Assembly (NCBI GenBank): GCA_020831585.1
Contig: JAFIGE010000001.1
Location: 62,001 to 126,000 of the forward strand
DNA from: Opitutales bacterium
GTDB lineage: Bacteria; Verrucomicrobiota; Verrucomicrobiia; Opitutales; Oceanipulchritudinaceae
Reading direction: 5' to 3'
DNA: 64,000 nt
Shown: in pieces, positions 16,903 through 25,269 of the stretch
Layout: every line of letters begins with the position of its first letter
Position numbering within the stretch: the stretch's first letter is position 1
Notes under the pieces: generated by a model
The model's input: only the letters and a program-made list of their open reading frames with translations
The model's database searches: none
What the model was told of the DNA's origin: nothing
Translations under genes and position numbers: made by a program

Positions 16903-17831
16903 TGGACACGACGGTGCCTACAGTATCGGTGCTGCTCCCGGTCTATAATGCGGAGCGCTACCTCAAGACGGCAGTCTCGAGTATACTTGGACAGACCTTC
17001 CTGGACTTTGAGCTCATCATTATCAATGACGGTTCGACCGATAGCACCGCCGCAATTTTGGATCGTATTGCCGGTTCCGATACACGGGTCCGCCTAGTCC
17101 ACCGGGCGAACCAGGGCTACTCGCGTTGCCTTAACCAGGCGCTCGGGATGGCCCGCGCTCCATTGCTTGCGCGGATGGACGCCGATGATGAGTCGCTGCC
17201 AGACCGGTTCGCCACCCAGGTTGCTTTCCTTGATACGCATCCGGAAATTGTTGCGGTAAGTGGACAATGGATACGTATCGACCCGAATGGGCGCGTTCTT
17301 TCGGATACACGGGATTTGCCAACCGGGCACGATGCTATAGTGAACGAGTTATTGAAAGGGTATGGGGTCATGCCCCATCCGGGGGTCATGATGCGTGCGG
17401 ATGCCGTGCGGCAAGTCGGCGGCTACCGGGTCGAGTTTGAGCCGGCCGAGGATCTGGACCTCTGGTTGCGTTTGGCCGATATCGGACGTCTCGCCAATCT
17501 CGACAAACACCTTCTTCGCTACCGACTCCACCCTGGTGCGACGTCTTCGGCGCGGCGCGAAGAGCAGCGCGAATCGGCCCGGCGGGCCGTCCTCGAGGCG
17601 CGTGAGCGCCGGGGCGAAGCCGTTCCCGCAGACTTTGTTCCCGCCCTTTCGCGGGCGGACGACCGCGCGGCCGTCCTTGCCGAGTGGTCGCGACTCGCGA
17701 TGGCTTCCGGGCGTTACCGGACAGCCGCGCTCTATGCCGCGAAAGCGTGGATGGCGCGCCCGACCCTTTCCCACGGGCTTCTCTTCCGGGACATTGTTCG
17801 TTTTTATCGGTTAAGCCGCGCAACACGTTAG
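16902..17831 (+). CDS. Glycosyltransferase family 2
   Basis: 309 residues from the ATG at 16902, which shares its A with the preceding stop codon; a GTG at 16887 would extend into that gene. GT-A fold: VSVLLPVYNAERYL (about 8-21), IIINDGSTDST (about 40-50), the DxD-like LARMDADDESLPDR (about 89-102) and EPAEDLDLWLRL (about 179-190). It should add one sugar from a nucleotide donor at the cytoplasmic face. The C-terminal third is arginine/alanine-rich helix. Sugar specificity cannot be read from sequence. Confidence 0.9.
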   Translation: MDTTVPTVSVLLPVYNAERYLKTAVSSILGQTFLDFELIIINDGSTDSTAAILDRIAGSDTRVRLVHRANQGYSRCLNQALGMARAPLLARMDADDESLPDRFATQVAFLDTHPEIVAVSGQWIRIDPNGRVLSDTRDLPTGHDAIVNELLKGYGVMPHPGVMMRADAVRQVGGYRVEFEPAEDLDLWLRLADIGRLANLDKHLLRYRLHPGATSSARREEQRESARRAVLEARERRGEAVPADFVPALSRADDRAAVLAEWSRLAMASGRYRTAALYAAKAWMARPTLSHGLLFRDIVRFYRLSRATR

Positions 17832-17860
17832 GCTGCGCGGTCGTTTTTACGTTTCCCCTT

Positions 17861-18997
17861 ATGCCTCGCTTTCTCTTCATCGCCGCGCAGAATAAACCGC
17901 TTTCCGGAGGCAGCGAGTTGCTTTGGTCGCGGGTGGCTTCGGCGCTGGCGGGGCAAGGACATTCGGTCGTCGTCAGCGTCCCGCCGGAGGGTGCTTTTTC
18001 CGGCGAGCCGACGCCCGGGTTGCGTATTTGTGTGCGCCAAAGTCCTTCCGCTTCGCTGCCGAACCGCTTGCTGGGCAAGTTGGGACGGCGGTTTCCATCG
18101 GTCGAGGAAGCAGCCTTCACGGAGGCCCTGCGGGAGGGCACGCCCGATCTCATCGTGATCAACCAGCCGGGGTTCATTGAGGGCGTGTCCTGGGCAAGTG
18201 AAGCGGGTAAGCGTGGCTTGCCTTACGTGCTGATAGTGCACAACACGCACCGCTGGGCTTGGCTTCATCCTAAATTTGCAGGCGAAGTTGCGGCAATCTA
18301 CCGGGCGGCGGCAAGGATCGATCTCTTGTCGGATCAGGCCGAGAACGACCTGACTGATATTCTTGGAGTTGATTTCCGGCAAGCGGCGAGGTTCCGTAAC
18401 CCTTACAATGTTTCCTTCGGCGATTGCCCGCCGTTTCCTCCGCACACGGAGGGCCTTTCTTTGGCAATGGTCGGTCGTCTGGATATGCGGCAGAAGGGAT
18501 ACGATCTCGCTCTGAGAGCGCTTTCCGGGCCCGCCTGGAAAACGCGTAACGTTACCCTCAATATGTATGGAGGAGGGGAATTCAAAGAATTCATTCAGGC
18601 GATGGCCTCCCGATTGGGGGTTGCCCGTTTTAATCTCCATGGTCATGTAACTGACATCGAAGGTGTCTGGCGAACAAACCATGCTCTGCTGATGCCCTCC
18701 AGGTATGAAGGGCTTCCCATTGCGATGGTGGAAGCCATGCTTTCAGCCCGTCTTGTGATTGCCACCGATGTCGGCGGTATCGCCGGTTGGATACGGCATG
18801 GGGAAAATGGCTTTCTTATCCCCGCCGCGACTCCCAGATCGGTCTCGCGGAGCCTCGATGAAGCCTGGCAGGCCCGGCACCGCTGGGAGGAGATGGGGCA
18901 GGTGGCGCGCCGCGATGCCTTGCGCCTGACGTCATCCGATCCAGTCACTGAATACGCGGAAGGGCTGCTTTCGCTGGTAGTGGAGGTGCGGCGATGA
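17861..18997 (+). CDS. Glycosyltransferase family 4 (GT-B)
   Basis: 378 residues from ATG 17861 (MPRFLFIAAQNKPLSGGSELL). The longer open frame starting at 17684 overlaps the previous gene and is not used. The C-terminal Rossmann domain has LAMVGRLDMRQKGYDLALRAL (about 204-224) and LLMPSRYEGLPIAMVEAML (about 276-294), the E-x7-E-type motif that binds the nucleotide sugar. Retaining GT-B glycosyltransferase of the polysaccharide assembly. Overlaps the following acyltransferase gene by ATGA. Confidence 0.9.
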   Translation: MPRFLFIAAQNKPLSGGSELLWSRVASALAGQGHSVVVSVPPEGAFSGEPTPGLRICVRQSPSASLPNRLLGKLGRRFPSVEEAAFTEALREGTPDLIVINQPGFIEGVSWASEAGKRGLPYVLIVHNTHRWAWLHPKFAGEVAAIYRAAARIDLLSDQAENDLTDILGVDFRQAARFRNPYNVSFGDCPPFPPHTEGLSLAMVGRLDMRQKGYDLALRALSGPAWKTRNVTLNMYGGGEFKEFIQAMASRLGVARFNLHGHVTDIEGVWRTNHALLMPSRYEGLPIAMVEAMLSARLVIATDVGGIAGWIRHGENGFLIPAATPRSVSRSLDEAWQARHRWEEMGQVARRDALRLTSSDPVTEYAEGLLSLVVEVRR

Positions 18998-19560
18998 ATG
19001 CTCCTTTCCGAGGTCTGAAGCAGCGGGTCCGCAGCCGGATGCTTGCATGGTGTCTATCCCGGGCCGACTGTGTGGTGGACGGCCAGCCGTGCCTGATCGG
19101 CCGGGTCTTTCCCCGTATTGAAAATCTGGGGACAATTCGTATCGGCGCGGCTTTTCGGCTGCGTGGAATCGCCCATCCGGTCGAGATCTACACCACGCAC
19201 GGGGGCTTGCTGGAGGTCGGGGAGGATGTATTTCTCAACCAGGGTGTGTCGATTTCGGTGAAGCAACACGTGGTGATTGGTTCGCGGACAAACATCGCCG
19301 AATTCGTCTCAATTGCGGACTGCGGGTTCCATGCCGTTGCCCCGGATAAACCGATGAAAGTGGCTCCGGTAAGGATCGGTCGCAATGTCTGGATCGGCAC
19401 ACGGGCAATCATCCTTCCCGGCGTAGCAATCGGCGATCATTCGGTCATTGGTGCCGGTACGGTGGTCGCCAGGGATGTCCCGGAGCGCTCTGTGGTGGTG
19501 GGTGTTCCCGCAAGAGTGATTTCGACCTTCGAATGCCGCGATGATTGGAAACGCGCTTGA
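18994..19560 (+). CDS. Hexapeptide-repeat acyltransferase
   Basis: 188 residues. Left-handed beta-helix repeats are visible (VGEDVFLNQGVSI, IGSRTNIAEF, IGRNVWIGTRAIILPGVAIGDHSVIGAGTVV), ending in the VPERSVVVGVPARVI loop typical of the WbbJ/LacA/maltose acetyltransferase group. The catalytic His is probably in DCGFHAV (about 110-116). It likely O-acetylates a sugar of the polysaccharide using acetyl-CoA. The start is in ATGA overlap with the GT4 gene. After it comes a 275-bp gap with no gene, then the toxin-antitoxin genes. Confidence 0.88.
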   Translation: MNAPFRGLKQRVRSRMLAWCLSRADCVVDGQPCLIGRVFPRIENLGTIRIGAAFRLRGIAHPVEIYTTHGGLLEVGEDVFLNQGVSISVKQHVVIGSRTNIAEFVSIADCGFHAVAPDKPMKVAPVRIGRNVWIGTRAIILPGVAIGDHSVIGAGTVVARDVPERSVVVGVPARVISTFECRDDWKRA

Positions 19561-19835
19561 CATGCGGCTCTCGGTTACACGGAGGGAGTGAACTCTGAAT
19601 GCGACCGCTATCAAGCATTGGGCGAGGCCGCTTGCTCAACCGTCCGGTCCCGCAGGGTTTATGCGAAGGGTTTGGCGGCGATGGGACCTGTGGTTTAGGT
19701 AGGAATCGCTACCAGTGGACGTATAAAAATGCTTTGGTCAAAAGAGAGGAAAGCCCGCGATGTGGAAAGTCGTTGACTGCTTGCTCTTCAGCAAATCTCT
19801 TGACGATTCCTAAATTCTGACCATTCTGACTAGAA

Positions 19836-20126
19836 ATGAAGGATGGATCTTACAAAAACTCAAAACTTCCCTTGTCGGGCTCAGCATGGCAGCTTCAAGA
19901 GGCCAAAGCCTGCTTCAGTGAGGTAGTGCGGCGGGCCGCCAACGCGCCTCAGACCGTCACTGTCCATGGCAAACCTTCCGCCGTGGTGGTATCGGCTGAT
20001 TATTTTGAGCGAATGCGTCCTAAAGCGGGAAGCGATTTGGTCGAATTGATGGCAAGGGCACCCTTGGAGGGCATTGAATTTGGTGAGCGGGGAACGGCGA
20101 TGCCGGTCCGGGAGGTCAATCTGTGA
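19836..20126 (+). CDS. Phd/YefM-family antitoxin
   Basis: 96 residues. The Phd/YefM DNA-binding fold is suggested by SAWQLQEAKACFSEVVRRAA (about 16-35) and TVTVHGKPSAVVVSADYFERM (about 40-60), both family hallmarks. The C-terminal third is the toxin-binding tail. It precedes a PIN-domain toxin whose GTG start overlaps its stop (GTGA), the usual antitoxin-first order. The pair probably represses its own promoter in the preceding gap, though no clear operator was identified. Confidence 0.88.
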   Translation: MKDGSYKNSKLPLSGSAWQLQEAKACFSEVVRRAANAPQTVTVHGKPSAVVVSADYFERMRPKAGSDLVELMARAPLEGIEFGERGTAMPVREVNL

Positions 20127-20548
20127 GCGGTTGGCTCTTGGACACCAACGTCCTTTCCGAGCTTCGAAAGCCAAAATGTTCGGCCCGGGTGAAGTCCTGG
20201 ATCACCCGACGTTCAGCCAGCGAGCTGTTCGTGAGTCGCGTTACCTTCGCAGAAATCCGCTTCGGCATTCAGCAATGTCCGGATGTTCAACGGCGACACC
20301 AACTAAATCACTGGCTTGATTCGGAACTGCGTCCTTGGTTCGGCGAACGCGTTATTGAAATCGATGAAGGTGTCCTGCTCCGCTGGCGGGAACTCGTGGA
20401 AATGGGCCGTAAACGCGGACATCCTTTCAGTCAGCCTGACCTCTTTATCGCCGCCTCCGCTGATTTGCATGGTCTTTGTGTGGCGACCCGAAACACCCCC
20501 GATTTTGAACAGGCGGGAGTAGCGGTGATTAACCCCTGGTTGAGCTAA
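20123..20548 (+). CDS. vapC: PIN-domain ribonuclease toxin (VapC-like)
   Basis: 141 residues from a GTG start coupled to the antitoxin. The PIN active-site acids are all present: Asp in LLDTNVLSE (about 7), Glu in VTFAEIRFG (about 44), Asp in SQPDLFIAASA (about 100), plus ATRNTPDF near the C-terminus. VapC toxins are metal-dependent RNases, often cutting tRNA. It is unusual only in its setting, inside a polysaccharide locus and directly before a second toxin-antitoxin pair. Confidence 0.92.
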   Translation: MSGWLLDTNVLSELRKPKCSARVKSWITRRSASELFVSRVTFAEIRFGIQQCPDVQRRHQLNHWLDSELRPWFGERVIEIDEGVLLRWRELVEMGRKRGHPFSQPDLFIAASADLHGLCVATRNTPDFEQAGVAVINPWLS

Positions 20549-20593
20549 AAATGGTAACTTGACCTATGAAGGCTGAGGCTCGAAAATCAGTTC

Positions 20594-20905
20594 ATGTTTA
20601 TGTCCCGCAAAAAAAAATTCCTTGAGATCGTCAGGAACGAGTCGGAACTCCTTAAAGCCCATGGTGTCAAGGAAATAGGAATTTTTGGTTCTGTGAGCAG
20701 AGAAGAAGATATTGGTCGGAGTGATTACGATGTTCTGATCGTATTCGAGGAGGGAAAGAAGAGCTTCCGAAATTTTGTCGCAATCTCCGATCTGCTGGAG
20801 GAAAAATTGGGCGCGCCGGTCGACCTTGTAACTCGGGAAGGTCTAAGCCCGCATATAGGACCGCATATTTTGAAAGAAGCGGAGTATGTCCCGGTTGCCC
20901 CTTGA
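20594..20905 (+). CDS. mntA: MntA-like minimal nucleotidyltransferase antitoxin
   Basis: 103 residues (an alternative ATG is two codons downstream). Nucleotidyltransferase motif GIFGSVSREEDIGRSDYDVLIVF (G-S then D-x-D) at about 28-50 and a third acid in PVDLVTREGL (about 75-84). MntA proteins neutralise the HepT toxin by adding AMP to it. The next gene overlaps by 20 bases and encodes that toxin type. It begins 45 bases after vapC on the same strand. Confidence 0.9.
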   Translation: MFMSRKKKFLEIVRNESELLKAHGVKEIGIFGSVSREEDIGRSDYDVLIVFEEGKKSFRNFVAISDLLEEKLGAPVDLVTREGLSPHIGPHILKEAEYVPVAP

Positions 20906-21230
20906 GTTTTTGAAGCACATTCATGATGAATTGTGCTATCTGGATGAGACGAGTCGAATGATCTCGCACGAAGAGTTTTCACGAAATGCAACGTATCAGC
21001 GGGCCTTTGCCAGGAGTTTTGAAATTATTGGTGGAGCAACAAAACAATTGGACGACGAATTTCGCAAACAGCCCCCAAAGATTCTATGGTCTTACATGGC
21101 AAAGATGCGTGATAAATTGATACATCATTACTTTGGTATCGATTATCAAATGGTTTGGCATACGGTGGAGGAGGATGTGCCCGAGCTGAAGGCGTCTGTG
21201 CGACAGATCCTCGGACAGGCTCAACAATAA
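20886..21230 (+). CDS. hepT: HEPN-domain toxin (HepT/DUF86)
   Basis: 114 residues, ATG at 20886 overlapping mntA by 20 bases. The helical HEPN core ends with MRDKLIHHYFGID (about 76-88), giving the RNase motif R-x4-H followed by x-Tyr. This is the R-x4-H-x-Y form whose tyrosine is the AMPylation target of MntA. It is expected to be an RNase toxin. The family and pairing are clear; activity is inferred from motif conservation. Confidence 0.9.
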   Translation: MSRLPLEFLKHIHDELCYLDETSRMISHEEFSRNATYQRAFARSFEIIGGATKQLDDEFRKQPPKILWSYMAKMRDKLIHHYFGIDYQMVWHTVEEDVPELKASVRQILGQAQQ

Positions 21231-21279
21231 ATATCCATATCCGAGCCAAGCGCGCCCCGCCGCGAGGCCACTTTTCTTC

Positions 21280-22230
21280 ATGCCCGACGAAAACCCGCTT
21301 TGTGTCGCCGTCTGCACGCACAATCCAAATCCAGCGTTCCTCGCGGAAACGCTGGAGGCTTTGGCTCGGCAGACGCTCCCGCTGGAGGCGTGGGATTTTC
21401 TCCTTGTCGACAATGCGTCGACGACAGCAACTGCCCGCAAAGCGGACCTCTCCTGGCATCCCCGCGGCCACTGCATTGCCGAGCCTCAGCCCGGATTAAC
21501 GGCGGCGCGGGTTCGCGTGATCCAGGAGGCCGCCGCCTTCGGCGCGGGCACGATCCTTTTCGTCGACGATGACAATATTCTCGCGCCCGACTACCTGGAG
21601 CAAGGCCTCGCCTTGGCCGCGAAAGATCCGAAACTCGGCTGCTGGGGCGGGCAGTTGATCCCCCGCTTTGAGAAAACGCCGCCGGATTGGTTCGCGCCCT
21701 TCGCCAAATACCTCGCCTTGTTTCAGCTTGAAAACGACGTCGTCTCCGAGGCGTTCTCGGGAAACCACGATAGCCTTCCCGCCGGAGCCGGGATGTTTTT
21801 GCGGGTGGCTCTCGCCTCCGCTTACGTGGAGTCTCTGAATACCCATCCCTTGCGCCGTTTGCTGGGGGTCAATGGAAAAGACCCCATGCGTGGCGAGGAT
21901 ACCGACATTGGTTTGTTTGCGCTGGCGGCGGGCTGGCGGGTAGGGCGATTTCGCGATTTGCGGCTCACTCACATTACCCCCGCCGGACGCATCACCCGCG
22001 ACTATGTCGCGCGGGTCCTTGAGGGCACGGCGTGCTCAGACGTGCTGCTCCAGAAGATTTACGGACGTCCCCTCCCTAAAGTCGGCGGCTGGCTATCCCG
22101 CTTGCGTGAGCACTGGCAGGCCTGGCGTCTGCCCGAACCCTACGGACCGTTTCATGCCGCGCAATGCCGGGGACGCCGAAGGGGCCTTGAAATTGTAAAA
22201 ATATCAAAATTTAAAAATCGAGCAGACTGA
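21280..22230 (+). CDS. Glycosyltransferase family 2
   Basis: 316 residues. GT-A features: VAVCTHNPNPAFLAETLEALARQ (about 9-31), LLVDNAST (about 42-49), the DxD-type ILFVDDDNILAPDYLEQ (about 91-107) and a late GEDTDIGLFALAAGW (about 205-219), which contains the acidic catalytic ED pair. Length and motifs fit the family. It starts 49 bases after hepT, resuming the polysaccharide operon. Donor sugar unknown. Confidence 0.9.
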   Translation: MPDENPLCVAVCTHNPNPAFLAETLEALARQTLPLEAWDFLLVDNASTTATARKADLSWHPRGHCIAEPQPGLTAARVRVIQEAAAFGAGTILFVDDDNILAPDYLEQGLALAAKDPKLGCWGGQLIPRFEKTPPDWFAPFAKYLALFQLENDVVSEAFSGNHDSLPAGAGMFLRVALASAYVESLNTHPLRRLLGVNGKDPMRGEDTDIGLFALAAGWRVGRFRDLRLTHITPAGRITRDYVARVLEGTACSDVLLQKIYGRPLPKVGGWLSRLREHWQAWRLPEPYGPFHAAQCRGRRRGLEIVKISKFKNRAD

Positions 22231-22241
22231 TTTTTAGCGAC

Positions 22242-23186
22242 ATGTATCCCATCAAAATAGTTTCATGGAAAGGCGACGTGTGGGCGCTTCGAATCTGTAT
22301 TGCGAGTATTCGTTACTGGTATCCGGATGTCAGAATAGAAATTTATAAAGACATTGCGCGCGGAGATTTTGCTCTTGGAGATTTGGTAACTCAATTCAAC
22401 TGCATTGAAAAAACACTGCAGAAAAAATATGGTTCAGCGATCTCTAAGTTAGAGCTTTTGTTCAGCGAAAAAAGGGAGCGATATTTCGTCTTGGACACAG
22501 ATTGTGTTCTAGTTGGAAGGGTTTTTGATGGGATTAGTACGGAAGCGGACTTCGTGGTCTCGGCAGACTATGTGGATGATCCCAATTGCGACTGGTTTCG
22601 TGAAACTTATTATGATATTGCTAAGCTTGTAAATCAGTTTGATTCTGATTTCGTGTATCCCGGTTACGTCTTTAACACAGGTCAGATGGTAGCCACGTCA
22701 GGTATTTTAAAGGAGAGTGATTTTAGGCCACTCATCGATTTTTCGGCAGACAATCCATCTCTCCGCGAGCCCGGAATTTTTTCTCTATATGACCAAGGTG
22801 TGCTGAATTATACTCTTGTAAAACGTGCACAGGAAGGGCAACTCAGCCTTTCACCGCATGTGAATTTTCATCTATGGCCCCTTACGAAAGATCCTGTAAA
22901 TCATGCATTTGCACGAGAAAACCAGCCTTCTATTGAGGCTGTTAGATATCGCGCAAACAAGCACCCTTTCATTATTCACTGGGCCGGATTATTTCGTCAT
23001 GATTCGTATCAACATTCTCTGCGGCTTTTGCCATGGGGATACCTTCTCGAGTTTTACGAAAATCTGTATTATTCTAAGGCTGAAAAAAACCTTGGTCGCC
23101 GTCTTAAAATTGAACGATTCAAAAACCGAGTAGCTGGTGCGATTAAGCGGCGTTTTCGTTCTTTTAAGCCTTCGAAAGAATGCTAG
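22242..23186 (+). CDS. Putative GT-A glycosyltransferase, AT-rich
   Basis: 314 residues without a confidently named family. It has a GT-A look: an N-terminal VSWKGDVWALRICIASIRYWYPD, a metal-binding-type D-x-D in FVLDTDCVLVG (about 83-93), FNTGQMVA (about 143-150), YDQGVLNYTL (about 181-190) and IIHWAG (about 246-251), an order resembling GT8-like retaining enzymes. The gene is clearly AT-richer than its neighbours, suggesting recent acquisition. Likely a cytoplasmic sugar transferase; specificity unknown. Confidence 0.7.
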   Translation: MYPIKIVSWKGDVWALRICIASIRYWYPDVRIEIYKDIARGDFALGDLVTQFNCIEKTLQKKYGSAISKLELLFSEKRERYFVLDTDCVLVGRVFDGISTEADFVVSADYVDDPNCDWFRETYYDIAKLVNQFDSDFVYPGYVFNTGQMVATSGILKESDFRPLIDFSADNPSLREPGIFSLYDQGVLNYTLVKRAQEGQLSLSPHVNFHLWPLTKDPVNHAFARENQPSIEAVRYRANKHPFIIHWAGLFRHDSYQHSLRLLPWGYLLEFYENLYYSKAEKNLGRRLKIERFKNRVAGAIKRRFRSFKPSKEC

Positions 23187-23229
23187 GTAAGGGTTTTTCG
23201 GAGTTCACCATTTCGGGATAATTGATTTC

Positions 23230-24078
23230 GTGGACCCACACGTATCCGTGATCATGCCCGCCTGCCGGGCGGAGCGCTTTCTCGCAGCGGCGCTCGATTC
23301 TCTCGCCGCGCAGACCCACGAATCGTGGGAGCTGCGGGTGCATGAAGACGGCGTTTTTGACGAATCCGCAAAAGTCATCGCCGGATTCGCCGCCCGGCAT
23401 CCCGGGCGGGTCTTCCACACCGCAACCCCGCAAAACCGGGGGGTCTCCCGGACGCGCAACCGGTTGCTCGATGATGCTGCGGGAAACTGCATCGCATTTC
23501 TCGACGCGGACGACACCTGGGAGCCGGACCACCTCGCCACCGCGCTCGCCGCGATGGATGGGGCTGCAGCGGACTGGTATATCGCCGGAATGAATGAAGT
23601 CGGGACTGACGGTCGGGTCCGGCGGGCCAATGTGTGTCCGCCACCGCTCCCGGTTGAGGCGTTGCCAGCAGCTTTGCTTGCCCACAATTTCATTCCCACC
23701 ACTTTTGTGGTGCTCCGACGAAAGATTGTTGATGCGGGTTTCCGGTTTGATCCGCAGATCGTGGTCGGGGAGGATCTTGATTTGTGGCTCCGGATGCTTG
23801 GGGCCGGATACGTCCCCGCACTGGGCAGCCATGCCACCGTCAACTATCGTCGCCACGATTCTAATACAACCAACGACACCATCCGTTTCCACGAAGAGTT
23901 CACCCGCGTATTTGAAAAACACTTACTCAATTCAGCGCTCCCCCGCGGCCACTGCCTCCGGGGGGTTCGCCTAATGCTTAGTATGGCGATTCGGATGACC
24001 TGGCGGAACGAGCCGAAACGGGCGCTAAATTCGCTCGGGCGGATTTGCCGGGCTTATTGGATTAGTTTCTTTGGGTAA
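23230..24078 (+). CDS. Glycosyltransferase family 2
   Basis: 282 residues from a GTG start. VSVIMPACRAERFLAAALDSLAAQ (about 5-28), ELRVHEDG (about 35-42), a DxD-type IAFLDADDTWEPDHL (about 90-104) and VGEDLDLWLRML (about 177-188) define a GT-A GT2. Its organisation matches the GT2 gene at 41886. The next gene follows immediately (stop codon then ATG). Sugar specificity is not predictable. Confidence 0.9.
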   Translation: MDPHVSVIMPACRAERFLAAALDSLAAQTHESWELRVHEDGVFDESAKVIAGFAARHPGRVFHTATPQNRGVSRTRNRLLDDAAGNCIAFLDADDTWEPDHLATALAAMDGAAADWYIAGMNEVGTDGRVRRANVCPPPLPVEALPAALLAHNFIPTTFVVLRRKIVDAGFRFDPQIVVGEDLDLWLRMLGAGYVPALGSHATVNYRRHDSNTTNDTIRFHEEFTRVFEKHLLNSALPRGHCLRGVRLMLSMAIRMTWRNEPKRALNSLGRICRAYWISFFG

Positions 24079-25257
24079 ATGAAGGTTCGCGCACAACCCA
24101 ACGTCGTCCAGCGCTCCTTTGCCGCCGCTAAAATGCTGTTGCGGCACGGTGGTCTGGGAGTGGCATCTCCGATTGAAGGTCTCTGGAATATCGGTGGCTC
24201 GGATGATGTCGGCGGATGGACGGTGTCGGGAATTCTCCCGGCGGCAAACATGCCGAAACAACTTTCCGGCGTTGCCGATCCGGCTCTGCGCAGGCGCTTG
24301 CGCGCTGGATTGAACACGCCCAAGAAAATCGATGGTGCAATCTTTCGTAACGGCCGCTTTTTTCAACCGTCGCTTGCGACCATGGACCAGGCGAACCGAT
24401 TGCTCTATGATTACTCCTTTGGCTGGACCGATTTGGTGGCGGGCAACAACGGGGTTTTTGCCCTTAGCCGCTTGCCGCCGATTTATCATCTCAAGGGGCG
24501 AGCGTTGGTGCTGGATACCCGCGGGCATGCAGGTAATTACTTTCACTGGTTGATTGAGGCTGCCCCCCGGATGGCATGGGTTGAGGCGATAACCGGGGCA
24601 TTGTCTCAGGTCGATCACTACATTCTTGGTCTGACCGACTCTAAGTATGTGCGGGACACCTTGGGACGCCTTGGGTTTGAGGATCGCAAATGGATCGATT
24701 CCCGCCGTTATCCGCATCTCCAAGCGGACGAGCTGATTGTTTTTTCCGATACCCGGGAGTTCGTTCATCCCGAAACGGCCAGGCGGTTGCAGGAGTGGTT
24801 TTTGAGTCGGGAGAAAGTTGCCGGGCCCTCTCCACGGGCGATCTACGTAAGCCGCGGACCAAAAAGCAGTCGTCAGGCTCTCAATGAAGCGGAGGCAGTC
24901 GCGTTCTTCGAGACCGAGGGTGTTTCCGTAGTTGAAATGGACGATTTATCCGTATCGGAGCAGGCAAACCTGTTTCACGGTGCCGAAGTTGTCATCGCCC
25001 ATCACGGTGCCGCATTGGCGAATCTCGTATTTTGTAAGCAGGGCACCCGCGTGCTGGAAATATTCCCGCCCCTCTATCAAAAACCGATTTACTGGGCTGC
25101 TGCGGAGACCTTGGGGTTGTCGTATCACGCTGTTACCGGTTTGCCGCCTGGGGGAGAAACGACTGAAAGCGCATCGTCACTCCATTGCTCCGCCCCTTTC
25201 TCACTCGATATGGAAGCCATTCGTGTGGCTTGGAAATCAGTTTGCGAAGGTCTTTAA
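24079..25257 (+). CDS. GT61-family (DUF563) glycosyltransferase
   Basis: 392 residues. The GT61/DUF563 region is recognisable: GHAGNYFHWLIEAAPRMAW (about 151-169), AIYVSRGPKSSRQALNEAE (about 254-272), and HGAEVVIAHHGAALANLVFC (about 301-320), where the H-H-G-A-x-L-x-N motif is diagnostic. Family members in bacteria are often labelled capsular polysaccharide biosynthesis proteins and in eukaryotes add xylose, arabinose or GlcNAc. Directly follows the GT2 gene and is probably co-transcribed. Confidence 0.88.
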   Translation: MKVRAQPNVVQRSFAAAKMLLRHGGLGVASPIEGLWNIGGSDDVGGWTVSGILPAANMPKQLSGVADPALRRRLRAGLNTPKKIDGAIFRNGRFFQPSLATMDQANRLLYDYSFGWTDLVAGNNGVFALSRLPPIYHLKGRALVLDTRGHAGNYFHWLIEAAPRMAWVEAITGALSQVDHYILGLTDSKYVRDTLGRLGFEDRKWIDSRRYPHLQADELIVFSDTREFVHPETARRLQEWFLSREKVAGPSPRAIYVSRGPKSSRQALNEAEAVAFFETEGVSVVEMDDLSVSEQANLFHGAEVVIAHHGAALANLVFCKQGTRVLEIFPPLYQKPIYWAAAETLGLSYHAVTGLPPGGETTESASSLHCSAPFSLDMEAIRVAWKSVCEGL

Positions 25258-25269
25258 TCCCTTTTCGGT

